From assembly GCA_017304655.1 (NCBI GenBank), contig JAFKLY010000007.1:1-64000 (forward strand): a DNA stretch of 64,000 bases. The letters are read 5' to 3'. Each line of letters starts with the position of its first letter. The first letter of the stretch is position 1. A program made the translations under genes and the position numbers. This stretch comes from Sphingomonas sp. (GTDB taxonomy: Bacteria; Pseudomonadota; Alphaproteobacteria; Sphingomonadales; Sphingomonadaceae). Under the pieces are notes generated by a model. That model was not told the DNA's origin. It ran no database searches and saw only the letters and a program-made list of their open reading frames with translations. Shown piece by piece: positions 19,576 through 28,541 of this stretch.

Positions 19576-20347
19576 GCCAGCTCGCCAGATCGACCGGATC
19601 GACGCACGCCCGCGCTGGACGCAGGCGGACGCGGACGCGCTCAATGCGCGCTTCGCAGGCGTGGATGCGGGCACGATGCTCAAGACTCTGTTTGCCGAGG
19701 ACACGCTCGGCACGGTTGCCGTCGTCTCCTCCTTCGGCACGGAAAGCGCCGTGCTGCTCCACCTGATCGCGCAGGCGGACAAGAGCGTGCCTGTGATCTT
19801 TGTCGACACGCTCAAGATGTTCCCCGAGACGCTGGAGTATCGCGATACGCTGATCCGCACGCTCGGCTTCACGGACAGCCGGGTCGTCGAGCCGAAGGCC
19901 GACGTGCTGGCCGCGAAGGACGACAAGGGCCTGCGCTGGTCCTACGATCCCGATGGCTGCTGCGAAATCCGCAAGGTCGAGCCGCTGGCCCGCGCCAAGC
20001 AGGGCCTCGACGCGTGGATCAGCGGGCGCAAGGCCTTCCAGTCCGTGACGCGCCAGAACCTGCCGCGTTTCGAAATCGAGGACGGCCGCCTCAAGATCAA
20101 TCCGCTGGGTGATTGGGACAAGGCGGCGCTGGAAGCCTATTTTGCGGCGCACGACCTGCCCCGGCATCCGCTGGAGGCGCAGGGCTATCTATCGATCGGC
20201 TGCGAGCCCTGCACCAGCAAGGTCCTGCCCGGCGAAGACCCGCGCGCAGGCCGCTGGCGCGGCTGGGACAAGGTCGAATGCGGCATCCACACTGCCTCGA
20301 CACCGCTTGCGGACCCCGACGACCCGGCGAACCAGCCAGCGTTTTGA
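19556..20347 (+). CDS. cysH: Adenylyl-sulfate (APS) reductase, assimilatory
   Basis: The 263-residue protein has the PAPS/APS reductase core with VSSFGTESAVLLHL (PP-loop), VDTLKMFPET and the catalytic C-terminal ECGIH. It also has the paired cysteines CC in DGCCEIRK and CEPC, the Fe4S4 ligands that mark APS-reducing members rather than PAPS-only enzymes. It reduces activated sulfate to sulfite for the preceding sulfite reductase. The start lies inside the DUF934 gene. A CCCCTCCTCT palindromic element follows the stop and may terminate the operon. Confidence 0.92.
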   Translation: MAQPVAEPARQIDRIDARPRWTQADADALNARFAGVDAGTMLKTLFAEDTLGTVAVVSSFGTESAVLLHLIAQADKSVPVIFVDTLKMFPETLEYRDTLIRTLGFTDSRVVEPKADVLAAKDDKGLRWSYDPDGCCEIRKVEPLARAKQGLDAWISGRKAFQSVTRQNLPRFEIEDGRLKINPLGDWDKAALEAYFAAHDLPRHPLEAQGYLSIGCEPCTSKVLPGEDPRAGRWRGWDKVECGIHTASTPLADPDDPANQPAF

Positions 20348-20381
20348 GGGGCCTGTAACCGGAGCAAGCAACTCCCCTTAG

Positions 20382-20494
20382 CCCCTCCTCTTCAGAGGAG
20401 GGGTTGGGGTGGTGCCGCAACGTCTCGATGAATAGTCACGCGAGCGATGCTACGCATCGCCACCACCCCCGTCCCCTCCTCTAAAGAGGAGGGG
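20382..20494. repeat. CCCCTCCTCT palindromic element, full copy
   Basis: Both ends are palindromes with arms CCCCTCCTCT and AGAGGAGGGG (20382-20403 and 20473-20494). Between them lie GGGGTGGTG, an internal hairpin GCGATGC-ta-CGCATCGC, and CACCACCCCC, so the whole element can fold back on itself. It is related to 3149-3255 and 1403-1470. Placed 35 nt after cysH. Confidence 0.85.
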
Positions 20495-20595
20495 AGAAAT
20501 TGGGTGCCGCTCTATAGCTGTGGGATAGTGCTTTCCCGCTCAGCGTGCAGCCTCTAGCGAAGGAAGTCAGTCTTCGCCCCAAGCCGAAAGCCCCC

Positions 20596-21780
20596 ATGCC
20601 CACCTCCCCTACTCCCTATGACGCCATCATCCTCGGGGCAGGCGCCGCCGGGCTGATGTGCGCCGCGGTCGCGGGGCAGCGAGGGCGCAAAGTGCTGCTG
20701 CTCGATCATGCCGATGCGCCGGGCAAGAAAATACTCATTTCTGGCGGCGGGCGCTGCAATTTCACCAACCTCCATACCGCGCCGGACCGCTATCTGTCCG
20801 CCAATCCACATTTCGCCAAGTCGGCGCTCAGCCGTTACACAGCGCAGGATTTCCTGGCGTTGGTCGAGCGCCATGGAATCGCCTGGCATGAGAAGACGCT
20901 GGGCCAGCTCTTCTGCGATGGCAGCGCGCGGCAGATCGTGGCCATGCTGCTCGCAGAATGCGCGAAGGGCGCGGTGGACATTGCCTGCGCCTGCCCGATC
21001 GGCGACGTCGCCCATGCCGACGGGCAGTATCGCGTCACCACCGGACGTGGCATTGCCACGGCGCCCTCATTGGTTATCGCCACCGGCGGCCCCTCCATTC
21101 CGAAGATGGGCGCGACGGGCTTTGCCTACGATCTCGCACGCCAGTTCGGCCTCAAGATCGTCCAGCCCCGCCCGGCGCTCGTCCCGCTCACCCTGAGCGG
21201 CGAGGACGCGCTCTTCCGCGATCTCTCCGGCGTTTCAGCCGATATCGTCGCGCGCTGCGGCAAGACGCGCTTCCGCGAGGCGGCCCTCTTCACGCACCGC
21301 GGCCTCTCCGGCCCGGCGATCCTGCAAATCTCCTCCTACTGGACGCATGGCGACCAGATCGGCATCGACTATCTGCCCGATCAGCCGGCCAACTGGCTGA
21401 TCGAGGCCAAGCGGACGACGCCCAAGGCGACGCTGCGCCGGCTGCTGCGCGCCGCGCTCCCTGAGCGGCTGGCCGATGTGTTGAGCGATCAGATCGGTCT
21501 GGACGGCGATCTCGGCACGCTTCCCGATCGCGCCCTGCTCGCCGCGCAGACCCGCCTTGCCGACTGGTCTTTCCGCCCCAATGGCAGCGAGGGTTATGCG
21601 AAGGCGGAAGTGACCGCCGGCGGGATCAGCACGGCCAGCCTCTCGTCCAAGACGATGGAAGCGACGCGGGTGCCCGGCCTTTATGCCATTGGCGAAGCGG
21701 TGGATGTGACCGGCTGGCTCGGCGGCTACAACTTCCAATGGGCCTGGGCCAGCGGCTGGGTTGCCGGGCAGCACATCTGA
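20596..21780 (+). CDS. NAD(P)/FAD-dependent oxidoreductase, BaiN/HI0933 family
   Basis: The N-terminus carries the FAD dinucleotide fold AIILGAGAAGLMCAA and the family motif GKKILISGGGRCNFTN. Other family features are LVIATGGPSIPKMGATG, FTHRGLSGPAILQISSYW and the C-terminal GEAVDVTGWLGGYNFQWAW. These flavoproteins are widespread; some act on bile-acid-type steroids, but most have no known substrate. The ATG at 20596 gives 394 residues; the upstream extension to 20545 is not family-like. It follows the palindromic element and is probably monocistronic. Confidence 0.87.
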   Translation: MPTSPTPYDAIILGAGAAGLMCAAVAGQRGRKVLLLDHADAPGKKILISGGGRCNFTNLHTAPDRYLSANPHFAKSALSRYTAQDFLALVERHGIAWHEKTLGQLFCDGSARQIVAMLLAECAKGAVDIACACPIGDVAHADGQYRVTTGRGIATAPSLVIATGGPSIPKMGATGFAYDLARQFGLKIVQPRPALVPLTLSGEDALFRDLSGVSADIVARCGKTRFREAALFTHRGLSGPAILQISSYWTHGDQIGIDYLPDQPANWLIEAKRTTPKATLRRLLRAALPERLADVLSDQIGLDGDLGTLPDRALLAAQTRLADWSFRPNGSEGYAKAEVTAGGISTASLSSKTMEATRVPGLYAIGEAVDVTGWLGGYNFQWAWASGWVAGQHI

Positions 21781-21875
21781 CCGGCGGCTGACTGCCTCAC
21801 CGTATTATAACACTGGACAGGTTGAATCACGGACTTAGGTTCTCGCGCCATCAGACCCTTTGATGGAGTCCAGCC

Positions 21876-23696
21876 ATGAATCGCCGCCATTTCCTGATGA
21901 CCAGCGCCGCAACGGCGCTCATCGGCCTTGCGCCGCGGGCCTTTGCGCAGGGCAGCCCGGCCGCCAGCGACACCTCGGCCCGCCTGAATGCCACCTTTGA
22001 CCAGATCTTCGACATGATGATCGACTCCTCGCCGGAGAGCGCCACGGCGCTGGGCCTGGACAAGGGCAAGCGCGCGGCCATGAAGTACAAGCTCGACGAC
22101 AACAGCCTGACCGGCGTGCAGGATGATCTGGCGCAGACGCGCAAGGCCATGGCCATGCTCGACGCGTTCAACGGCGCCACGCTTGACGACAAGGACACGC
22201 TCAACCTCGCCTGCATCCGCTATTCGGTCGAGCGCGGACTGACGGCGCCGGGCAAATATGATCTCTCCTCGATCGCCCGGCCCTATCGCATCTTCCAGCA
22301 GGGCGGCGCCTATTTCGAGCAGCCGGACTTCCTCGCCAGTTCGCACACGATTGCGACCAGGGAGGATTGCGACGCCTATGTCTCCCGCCTCACCGCCTTC
22401 GCGACCCAGCTCGACAATGACAGCGACGTGCAGAAGGCTTATGCCGCGCGCGGCTATCTGGCGCCTGCCTGGTCGCTTGACCTGACGCTGGGGCAGATGA
22501 AGGCGCTGCGTGCCCAACCGGCGGAAAGCTGCTCGATGACGCGATCGCTGGCAGATCGCGCGGCCAAGGCTGGCATCGACGGCAACTGGGCCGAGCAGGC
22601 AACGCGGGTCATCACCGACAAGGTCTATCCCGCGCTCGACCGCCAGATGGCGCTGCTCGAACAGCTCAAGCCGACCACGGCGGCGGGTGACGGCGTGTGG
22701 CGCCTGCCACGCGGCGACGAGCTGTATGCCGACGCGCTCGAATATTCGACGACGACGCGGATGACGCCCGAGGAAGTCCACCAGATGGGCCTGGCGCAAG
22801 TGAAGGAGATCAGCGCGGAGCTCGATCGCATCCTCAAGGCCAATGGCCTGACCAAGGGATCGGTCGGCGCGCGGCTGACCGCGCTCAATGTGCGCCCCGA
22901 CCAGCTTTATGCCGACAGCGCCGAGGGGCGCGCGGCGCTGCTCAAGAGCCTCAACGCCGACTATCTGAAGGTCAAGGCGCTGCTGCCGCGTGCCTTTGCC
23001 AATCCCAGCAATGCGCCGCTGGAAATCCGGGCCGTGCCGGTGGAGATTCAGGACGGCGCCTCGAACGGCTATTATCGCCGCGCCGCGCTCGACGGGTCGC
23101 GACCGGCGATCTACTTCATCAACCTCAAGGATGTCGGCGACTGGCCGAAATATGGCCTGCCTGCCCTCACCTTTCATGAGGGCGTGCCGGGGCACCATCT
23201 GCAAATCTCGACCATGCAGGAAGCCGGCACCTTGCCCATCCTGCGCCGCGTCGGCGGCTACAGCGCCTATAGCGAAGGCTGGGCGCTCTATGCCGAGCAG
23301 CTGGCCGACGAGCTGGGCGCCTATGCCAGTCCGCTGGAGCGGGCGGGCTATCTCCAGTCCTTCCTGTTCCGCGCCGCACGGCTGGTGGTGGACACCGGCC
23401 TGCACGCCAAGCGCTGGAGCCGGGAGCAGGCGACGCAATATATGGTGGACGTCACCGGATTTGCCCGCCCGCGCAACCAGCGCGAAGTCGAGCGCTATTG
23501 CACCCAGCCGGGGCAGGCCTGCTCCTACAAGGTCGGCCATGCCGCCTGGACGCGGGCACGGGCCAAGGCGCAGGCCGCGCTGGGCAGCAAATTCGATCTC
23601 AAGGCCTTCCACGAGGTGCTGAAGGATGGCGCAATGCCGCTCACCATCCTGGAGCAGCGGATCGAGGCACGCACGGCGGCCGCGCTCAAGGCCTGA
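21876..23696 (+). CDS. DUF885 family protein, Tat-exported putative metallopeptidase
   Basis: The 606-residue protein starts with a twin-arginine signal (MNRRHFLMTSAATALI, cleavage after RAFAQ), so it should be exported folded to the periplasm. Near residue 430 it has FHEGVPGHHLQ, the HExxxxHH-like metal site of DUF885 proteins, followed by SAYSEGWALYAEQLADE, which resembles the gluzincin third-ligand helix. The family is predicted to contain zinc peptidases; substrate unknown. GGAG lies before the ATG. The C-terminal YKVGHAAWTRARAKA is also family-typical. Confidence 0.87.
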   Translation: MNRRHFLMTSAATALIGLAPRAFAQGSPAASDTSARLNATFDQIFDMMIDSSPESATALGLDKGKRAAMKYKLDDNSLTGVQDDLAQTRKAMAMLDAFNGATLDDKDTLNLACIRYSVERGLTAPGKYDLSSIARPYRIFQQGGAYFEQPDFLASSHTIATREDCDAYVSRLTAFATQLDNDSDVQKAYAARGYLAPAWSLDLTLGQMKALRAQPAESCSMTRSLADRAAKAGIDGNWAEQATRVITDKVYPALDRQMALLEQLKPTTAAGDGVWRLPRGDELYADALEYSTTTRMTPEEVHQMGLAQVKEISAELDRILKANGLTKGSVGARLTALNVRPDQLYADSAEGRAALLKSLNADYLKVKALLPRAFANPSNAPLEIRAVPVEIQDGASNGYYRRAALDGSRPAIYFINLKDVGDWPKYGLPALTFHEGVPGHHLQISTMQEAGTLPILRRVGGYSAYSEGWALYAEQLADELGAYASPLERAGYLQSFLFRAARLVVDTGLHAKRWSREQATQYMVDVTGFARPRNQREVERYCTQPGQACSYKVGHAAWTRARAKAQAALGSKFDLKAFHEVLKDGAMPLTILEQRIEARTAAALKA

Positions 23697-23755
23697 GGGG
23701 TTGCGGTGCCGGGGCTGATCGACAATCCGGCTTGGTACCGCCAGCCTACCGAGGC

Positions 23756-23908
23756 TTAGTCCTCCAGCCGCCCCTTGCGCTTTGCCATCCCGAAGCCTGC
23801 CACCGCGCTGGCGAGCACGCCCAGAGCGACGCCTGTGGCCACATTACCGAAGGCTGCGCCCAACGCAGCACCGAATGCCGTGCCAAGTCCCATGAATTTG
23901 CCTACCAT
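23756..23908 (-). CDS. Small glycine/alanine-rich membrane protein (50 aa)
   Basis: The ATG at 23908 has GGGAG 7 nt upstream and opens 50 codons. The product is one long Gly/Ala-rich hydrophobic stretch (GLGTAFGAALGAAFGNVATG...) ending in a basic tail KRKGRLED. The small-residue periodicity resembles glycine-zipper membrane segments. It lies downstream of dnaB on the same strand. No family recognised. Confidence 0.55.
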   Translation of the reverse strand: MVGKFMGLGTAFGAALGAAFGNVATGVALGVLASAVAGFGMAKRKGRLED

Positions 23909-23967
23909 CGTCTGCTCCCGTGCCGCCTTCAGGATAGAGCCGCCAAGAGACAGCACAAAACGACGGG

Positions 23968-25467
23968 CTATTCGTCCCCGCCGGAGTCGTAGCGCCCATC
24001 ATCGGCAAGATCGCTGAACCGCGTGATCTTGGCATCGAAGAACAGTCGCACCTTGCCAGTCGCGCCGTGGCGCTGCTTGGCGACGATCAGCTCGGAATGG
24101 CCCTTGATCCGGTCCATCCGCTCGGCCCATTCGGCATAAGCGGCCGGGTCCTGCTCGATGTTCGGCTCCTTGCTCATCTCGTAATAATCTTCGCGATACA
24201 GGAACCAGACCATGTCCGCGTCCTGCTCGATCGAGCCGGATTCGCGCAGGTCGGAGAGCTGCGGGCGCTTGTCCTCGCGGCTTTCCACCGCACGGCTGAG
24301 CTGGGAGAGCGCGATCACCGGCACCTGCAGCTCCTTGGCCAGCGTCTTGAGACCACGGCTGATTTCCGAGATTTCATTGACGCGGCTGTCGCCCTGCTTG
24401 CCCGAGCCCTGCAGCAGCTGGAGATAGTCGACCACGATCAGGCCGATATTGTGCCGGCGCTTGAGCCGCCGCGCGCGGGTGCGCATCGCCGCGATGGTGA
24501 GGCCGGCGGTATCGTCGATATAGAGCGGCAGGTCGGCAAGTTCGCGCGAGGCCCGCACGAGATTCTGGAAGTCGCCATGGCTGATCTTGCCCATGCGCAG
24601 CGCTTCGCCGGAAATGCCGGATTGCTCGGCCAGGATACGCGTCGCGACCTGATCGGCCGACATTTCGAGGTTGAAAATGGCCGTGGGCGCGCCGATCGAC
24701 TTTTCCGGCGGAATGCCGTCGGCCATGTCCCGCACCCAGCGGCGCGCGGCATTATAGGCGATGTTCGTCGCGATCGAGCTCTTGCCCATGCCCGGACGCC
24801 CGGCGACGATGATGAGATCGGACGGGTGCAAACCACCGGTGCGGCTGTTGATACCATCCAGCCCGGTGGTGATGCCGGAGACATGGCCGCCCGAGTTCAG
24901 CGCCTTTTCCGCCATCTCGACCGCGAGGCGCGTCGCCTGCGCGAACGTCTTGAGACTGCCGGTGTCGCCACCCTGCTCGGCCACCGTGTAGAGGGCCATT
25001 TCCGCCTGCTCGATCTGGCCGCGCGGATCGATGGATTCGGAGGTATCGAGCGCCTTGTCGACCAGATCGCGGCCGACGCCGACCAGCTCGCGCAACAGCG
25101 CCAGATCGTAAATCTGCCTGGCGAAATCGCGCGCACCGATCACCGCCGCGCCGCTGCCGGTCAATTGCGCGAGATAGCCCGGACCGCCCAGTTCCTTGAG
25201 CGCCGGGTCCGCCTCCATCAGCGGCTTGAGCGTCACCGGATTGGCCACCATGTTCCGGTCGACCAGCTTCAGGATCGCCTCATAGACGCGGCCGTGCAGC
25301 GGCTCGAAGAAGTGCTGCGGGCGCAGCTCCATCTGCACATCCTCGACGATGCGATTGTCCACCATGAGCGCGCCGAGCAACGCGGCCTCCGCCTCGACAT
25401 TGCGGGGCAAGCGGATTTCGGAGCCGGGTGCATCGGGCACCAGCGCAAGAGGCGTCGCGTCAACCAT
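23968..25467 (-). CDS. dnaB: Replicative DNA helicase DnaB
   Basis: The 499-residue protein has the N-terminal primase-interacting domain (PRNVEAEAALLGALMVDN) and the RecA-like helicase domain with Walker A GRPGMGKSS, Walker B LIVVDYLQLL, and the DnaB motif LSQLSRAVESRED. It unwinds the replication fork as a hexamer. No intein is present. The ATG at 25467 matches the usual start; the frame upstream to 25587 is open by chance. A dispersed 73-bp repeat lies about 110 nt upstream. Confidence 0.96.
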   Translation of the reverse strand: MVDATPLALVPDAPGSEIRLPRNVEAEAALLGALMVDNRIVEDVQMELRPQHFFEPLHGRVYEAILKLVDRNMVANPVTLKPLMEADPALKELGGPGYLAQLTGSGAAVIGARDFARQIYDLALLRELVGVGRDLVDKALDTSESIDPRGQIEQAEMALYTVAEQGGDTGSLKTFAQATRLAVEMAEKALNSGGHVSGITTGLDGINSRTGGLHPSDLIIVAGRPGMGKSSIATNIAYNAARRWVRDMADGIPPEKSIGAPTAIFNLEMSADQVATRILAEQSGISGEALRMGKISHGDFQNLVRASRELADLPLYIDDTAGLTIAAMRTRARRLKRRHNIGLIVVDYLQLLQGSGKQGDSRVNEISEISRGLKTLAKELQVPVIALSQLSRAVESREDKRPQLSDLRESGSIEQDADMVWFLYREDYYEMSKEPNIEQDPAAYAEWAERMDRIKGHSELIVAKQRHGATGKVRLFFDAKITRFSDLADDGRYDSGGDE

Positions 25468-25579
25468 GAGGGAGCCACCTTCGGCCCTTCCGCCCTCCTG
25501 CGCAAGAGGGACGCGCCCGACCGTGCGATGCGGAGCTGTGGACCGTTGTGGATAAGACCGGGGATCGTTTGCGTCGCGG

Positions 25580-25652
25580 CCATCCAACAGGGCGCCGGGC
25601 GCTGGAAGTTCACGAAATTCACGACACGGGGGCGTGAACTTCCGCTTCCCTG
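25580..25652. repeat. Dispersed 73-bp repeat with internal palindrome, copy 2
   Basis: Matches 1134-1206 at 68 of 73 positions. Here the inverted arms are longer: GGAAGTTCACG (25604-25614) and CGTGAACTTCC (25633-25643) are perfectly complementary over 11 bp, with an 18-nt loop containing TTCACGACACGGGGG. Same orientation relative to a leftward gene start (dnaB) as copy 1 to the AraC gene. Confidence 0.8.
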
Positions 25653-25825
25653 CATTTTTGGTGCGCGCCGATTGGATAGGCGCCGGCCCGCCTCCCGTGA
25701 GGCCTGTGCCGCCGGGTCAATGAGACGTCGCCGTGAGAATCCGCTGTTCATGACGCAAGCTGGCATGGCGGGCAGACTGTAGGACAGCGGGATATGGCGT
25801 GGATGGGGATACAAACCGTTCATCA

Positions 25826-25848
25826 GTCCGGATCAAGCCCGGGGTGAC
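25826..25848. repeat. REP-like palindrome
   Basis: GTCCGGATCAAGCCCGGGGTGAC resembles the common proteobacterial intergenic palindrome read on the other strand as GTCACCCCGGGCTTGATCC. Single copy in this window. Confidence 0.55.
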
Positions 25849-26016
25849 GGGGTGCGGAACACAGCAATATGATCGCCCCCAAAAACGCCTTCCGGGCCGG
25901 CACGCCTTGACTCTGGCAGTGGCCTCCATCAACGCGGCAGCCTCGCAAGGGAAAAGAGGCCCTCGGGAGAGCAGCCTTCCCTCCGGCCAGGGCATCAGAC
26001 CAAAAAAGGACAGGCG

Positions 26017-27234
26017 ATGGCCAGCACCACCTTTTCGCCGCTCCGGCACCGCACCTTTCTGTTCATCCTGCTCGGCAGCCTGTTCTCCAATTTCGGCAAC
26101 GCGATCCAGTCGGTCGGCGCGGCCTGGCAGCTCACCGCCACAGGCCAGCCCGCCGATGTCGTCGCGCTGGTGCAAAGCGCCATGAACCTGCCGATCATGC
26201 TGCTGGCGCTGCCGGCCGGCGCCTGGGCGGACATGTTCGACAAGCGACGGGTCATGCTGACCGCGCAGGCGGCGATGTTCGCCCTGTCGATCCTGCTGGT
26301 GCTGCTCCAGATCGCAGGCATCACGTCGCCCGCGCTGATCATCGGCCTGACCACGCTGCTTGCCTGCGGTGTCGCCTGCTTCAATCCGGCGCTGGCCGCC
26401 TCGGTCGGCAGCATCGTCCCGCGCGCCGAGCTGGGTGCAGGCATCGCGCTCAACATCCTTGCCTTCAACGTCGCACGCAGTCTCGGCCCAGCGATCGGCG
26501 GCGGCATCGTTGCCATCGGCGGTGCCAAGGCTGCTTTCGCCGTCAATGCGCTGTCCTACCTCATGGTCATCGTGATCCTGATGCGCTGGCGCATCGCCCT
26601 GCCGCCATCCGGCCCACCCCGGCCGTTGCCGGTCGTCATTGGCGAAGGCTTCTCCTTCGCGATCGGATCGTCACAGATCCGCACAGTCCTGTTGCGCGCC
26701 TTCACCTTCACGCTCTGCGGTAGCGCCGCCTGGGCACTGATGCCGCTGGTCGCGACGCAGATGCTCGGCGAAGGCTCGGTGACCTTTGGCCTGCTGCTCG
26801 GTGCGCTCGGCCTCGGCGCGGTGATCGGCGCGGGGAGCAGCACCTGGTTTCGCCAGCGTTTCACCAGCGAGACGATCATCCGCGCCGCCGGTCTCGTCTA
26901 TGGCGCGGTCTGTGTCTGCGTCGCGCTTGGTCCTGGGCTCGTGCCCTCGCTGCTGCTGCTCGTACTGGGCGGCGCGGGCTGGGTGCAGGCGCTCTCCGGC
27001 TGCGCCGTGGCGGGCCAGATGTGGTCGCCGCCGCCGCTGATCGGCCGCGTGACCGCGATGGTCAGCAGCCTGACCTTCGGCGGGCTGGCGCTGGGCAGCT
27101 GGCTCTGGGGGCATTTTGCCGAAGCGTTTGGCGTGACGGCCGCGCTGATGGGCTCGGGCGCGCTGATGATCGTGCTGCCGCTGATCGGCCTCATCTGGCC
27201 GATGCCGCGCCATGAGGACGCAAAACCGGCCTGA
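26017..27234 (+). CDS. MFS transporter (EntS/DUF894-like exporter family)
   Basis: The 405-residue protein has about twelve hydrophobic helices. It begins with the family pattern FLFILLGSLFSNFGNAIQSVGAAWQL and has the loop motif GAWADMFDKRRVM between helices 2 and 3. NILAFNVARSLGPAIGG in helix 5 is typical of the MFS_3 group that includes enterobactin and macrolide exporters. A likely small-molecule efflux pump of the inner membrane; substrate unknown. AAAAGGACAGGCG precedes the ATG. Confidence 0.85.
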   Translation: MASTTFSPLRHRTFLFILLGSLFSNFGNAIQSVGAAWQLTATGQPADVVALVQSAMNLPIMLLALPAGAWADMFDKRRVMLTAQAAMFALSILLVLLQIAGITSPALIIGLTTLLACGVACFNPALAASVGSIVPRAELGAGIALNILAFNVARSLGPAIGGGIVAIGGAKAAFAVNALSYLMVIVILMRWRIALPPSGPPRPLPVVIGEGFSFAIGSSQIRTVLLRAFTFTLCGSAAWALMPLVATQMLGEGSVTFGLLLGALGLGAVIGAGSSTWFRQRFTSETIIRAAGLVYGAVCVCVALGPGLVPSLLLLVLGGAGWVQALSGCAVAGQMWSPPPLIGRVTAMVSSLTFGGLALGSWLWGHFAEAFGVTAALMGSGALMIVLPLIGLIWPMPRHEDAKPA

Positions 27235-27336
27235 CGGACGGCGCCACTGGCCGGCGCAATCATGGACGAACATGGCCTGGCACCGGCGGCCACCCCTTGC
27301 CCGCTATCCCGCACAGGCCTAGGGATGCAGCGGACC

Positions 27337-27819
27337 ATGGCCGACCCCCGCATCATCGACATCGCGCTCGACGACAAGACGATCCTGTGGCGCAGCGCGG
27401 ACGTGGAGCAGGAACGGCGCATCGCCATCTATGACCTTATCGAGGAAAACAGCTTCAAGGCCGTGCGCAGCTGGGAGGAGGGCTATGAAGGCCCCTACCG
27501 GGTGTTCATGCGCGTGGCAGACGGGCGGCTGGTGATCGAGATCCGCCGGACGGACGACAGCCCGCTGGAAGCGGTGATCCTGGGCCTGGCCAGCCTGAAG
27601 CGCGCGATCCGGGACTATTTCGCCATTTGCGAGAGCTATTATCAGGCGATCCGGCAGGCGACGCCGCAACAGATCGAGACAGTCGACATGGCCCGGCGCG
27701 CCATCCACAACGAGGCCGCCGAACAGCTCAAGGCCCGGCTGGACGGCAAGATCGAGGTCGATTTCGATACGGCGCGGCGGCTCTTCACGCTCATCTGCGT
27801 GCTGCACATCCGGGCATGA
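27337..27819 (+). CDS. UPF0262 family protein
   Basis: The 160-residue protein matches UPF0262, a family of Alphaproteobacteria with unknown function: RIIDIALDDKTILWRS, YEGPYRVFMRVADGRLVIEI, SLKRAIRDYFAICESYY and AIHNEAAEQL. The ATG at 27337 gives the family's usual length; the frame is open upstream to 27262. Its stop overlaps the next gene's ATG (ATGA). First of three overlapping genes ending in cytidine deaminase. Confidence 0.9.
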   Translation: MADPRIIDIALDDKTILWRSADVEQERRIAIYDLIEENSFKAVRSWEEGYEGPYRVFMRVADGRLVIEIRRTDDSPLEAVILGLASLKRAIRDYFAICESYYQAIRQATPQQIETVDMARRAIHNEAAEQLKARLDGKIEVDFDTARRLFTLICVLHIRA

Positions 27820-28541
27820 CCATGACGAACAACCTGAACCGCGCGCGTCCGCGCGCCCGCATCAAGCTGACTCCGCTGCGCCTGCTGCTGGGCGCGCTGG
27901 CACTCATCGCGCTGATCCTGGGCGGACTGACGCTGTTCGCGCGCAACTGGACACCGTCTCACACCCGTTTCCCGGTGCAGGGCCTCACCCTGACGGCGCA
28001 GAGCGGCGAGGTAAACTGGCGGATGGCGCGGGCGGCGGGCGCGGACTTCGCGTACCTGCTTGCCACCAGTGGCGCCGAACGGCGCGATCCGGCCTTTGAC
28101 GACTATCTGTCCGGCGCGCGGGCGGAAGGCATGCGCTATGGCGCGATCCACCGCTACAATCTCTGCCGCCTCGCCTCCGAGCAGGCGACGCGCTTCATCG
28201 CCACCGTACCGCGCGACGCCAACATGCTTCCGCCGGTCGTCCAGCTCGATTTCTGGCCCAATTGCGCCAAGCGGCCGAACCGCGACACCGTGCTGGCGGA
28301 GCTGAACACCTTCCTCAACCAGATCGAGACGCACAGCGCCAAGCCGGCGCTCATCCGCGTGAGCCATGATTTCGAGGCGCAATATGACGTGGCGAGCGGC
28401 ATCAACCGCACGCTCTGGCTGGAGGGCGACTTCTTCCCGCCCGGCTATGCGACGCGGCCCTGGGTGATGTGGACGGCCTCGACATGGAAGCGCGTGGACG
28501 GCATTGAAGGGTCGATCGAGTGGGATGTGGTACGGCCATGA
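27816..28541 (+). CDS. Membrane-anchored GH25 (lysozyme-like) protein with degenerate active site
   Basis: After a basic N-terminus comes one membrane helix (LRLLLGALALIALILGGLTLF), then a GH25 muramidase-like domain: VNWRMARAAGADFAYLLAT, YGAIHRYNLC and PPVVQLDFW. The usual catalytic positions are altered: the Asp of the first strand (GVDVS in the family) reads GLTLT, and the D-x-E pair reads D-F-W. It is therefore likely a cell-wall-binding pseudoenzyme rather than a lysozyme. The ATG overlaps the UPF0262 stop; an ATG at 27822 is an alternative. Confidence 0.72.
   Translation: MTMTNNLNRARPRARIKLTPLRLLLGALALIALILGGLTLFARNWTPSHTRFPVQGLTLTAQSGEVNWRMARAAGADFAYLLATSGAERRDPAFDDYLSGARAEGMRYGAIHRYNLCRLASEQATRFIATVPRDANMLPPVVQLDFWPNCAKRPNRDTVLAELNTFLNQIETHSAKPALIRVSHDFEAQYDVASGINRTLWLEGDFFPPGYATRPWVMWTASTWKRVDGIEGSIEWDVVRP

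Larger units (their letters stand above)
25468..26016. other. Intergenic region between dnaB and MFS gene
   Basis: This divergent 549-bp gap holds the 73-bp repeat (25580-25652) and a short REP-like palindrome (25826-25848). The remaining sequence contains no ORF with a ribosome-binding site apart from the one for the MFS gene. Promoters for both flanking genes should lie here but were not resolved. Confidence 0.5.

Noticed and set aside
21726..23612. A 628-codon minus-strand frame across the DUF885 gene
   Set aside because: Antisense to a gene with a clear Tat signal and metal motif; composition is that of a shadow frame.
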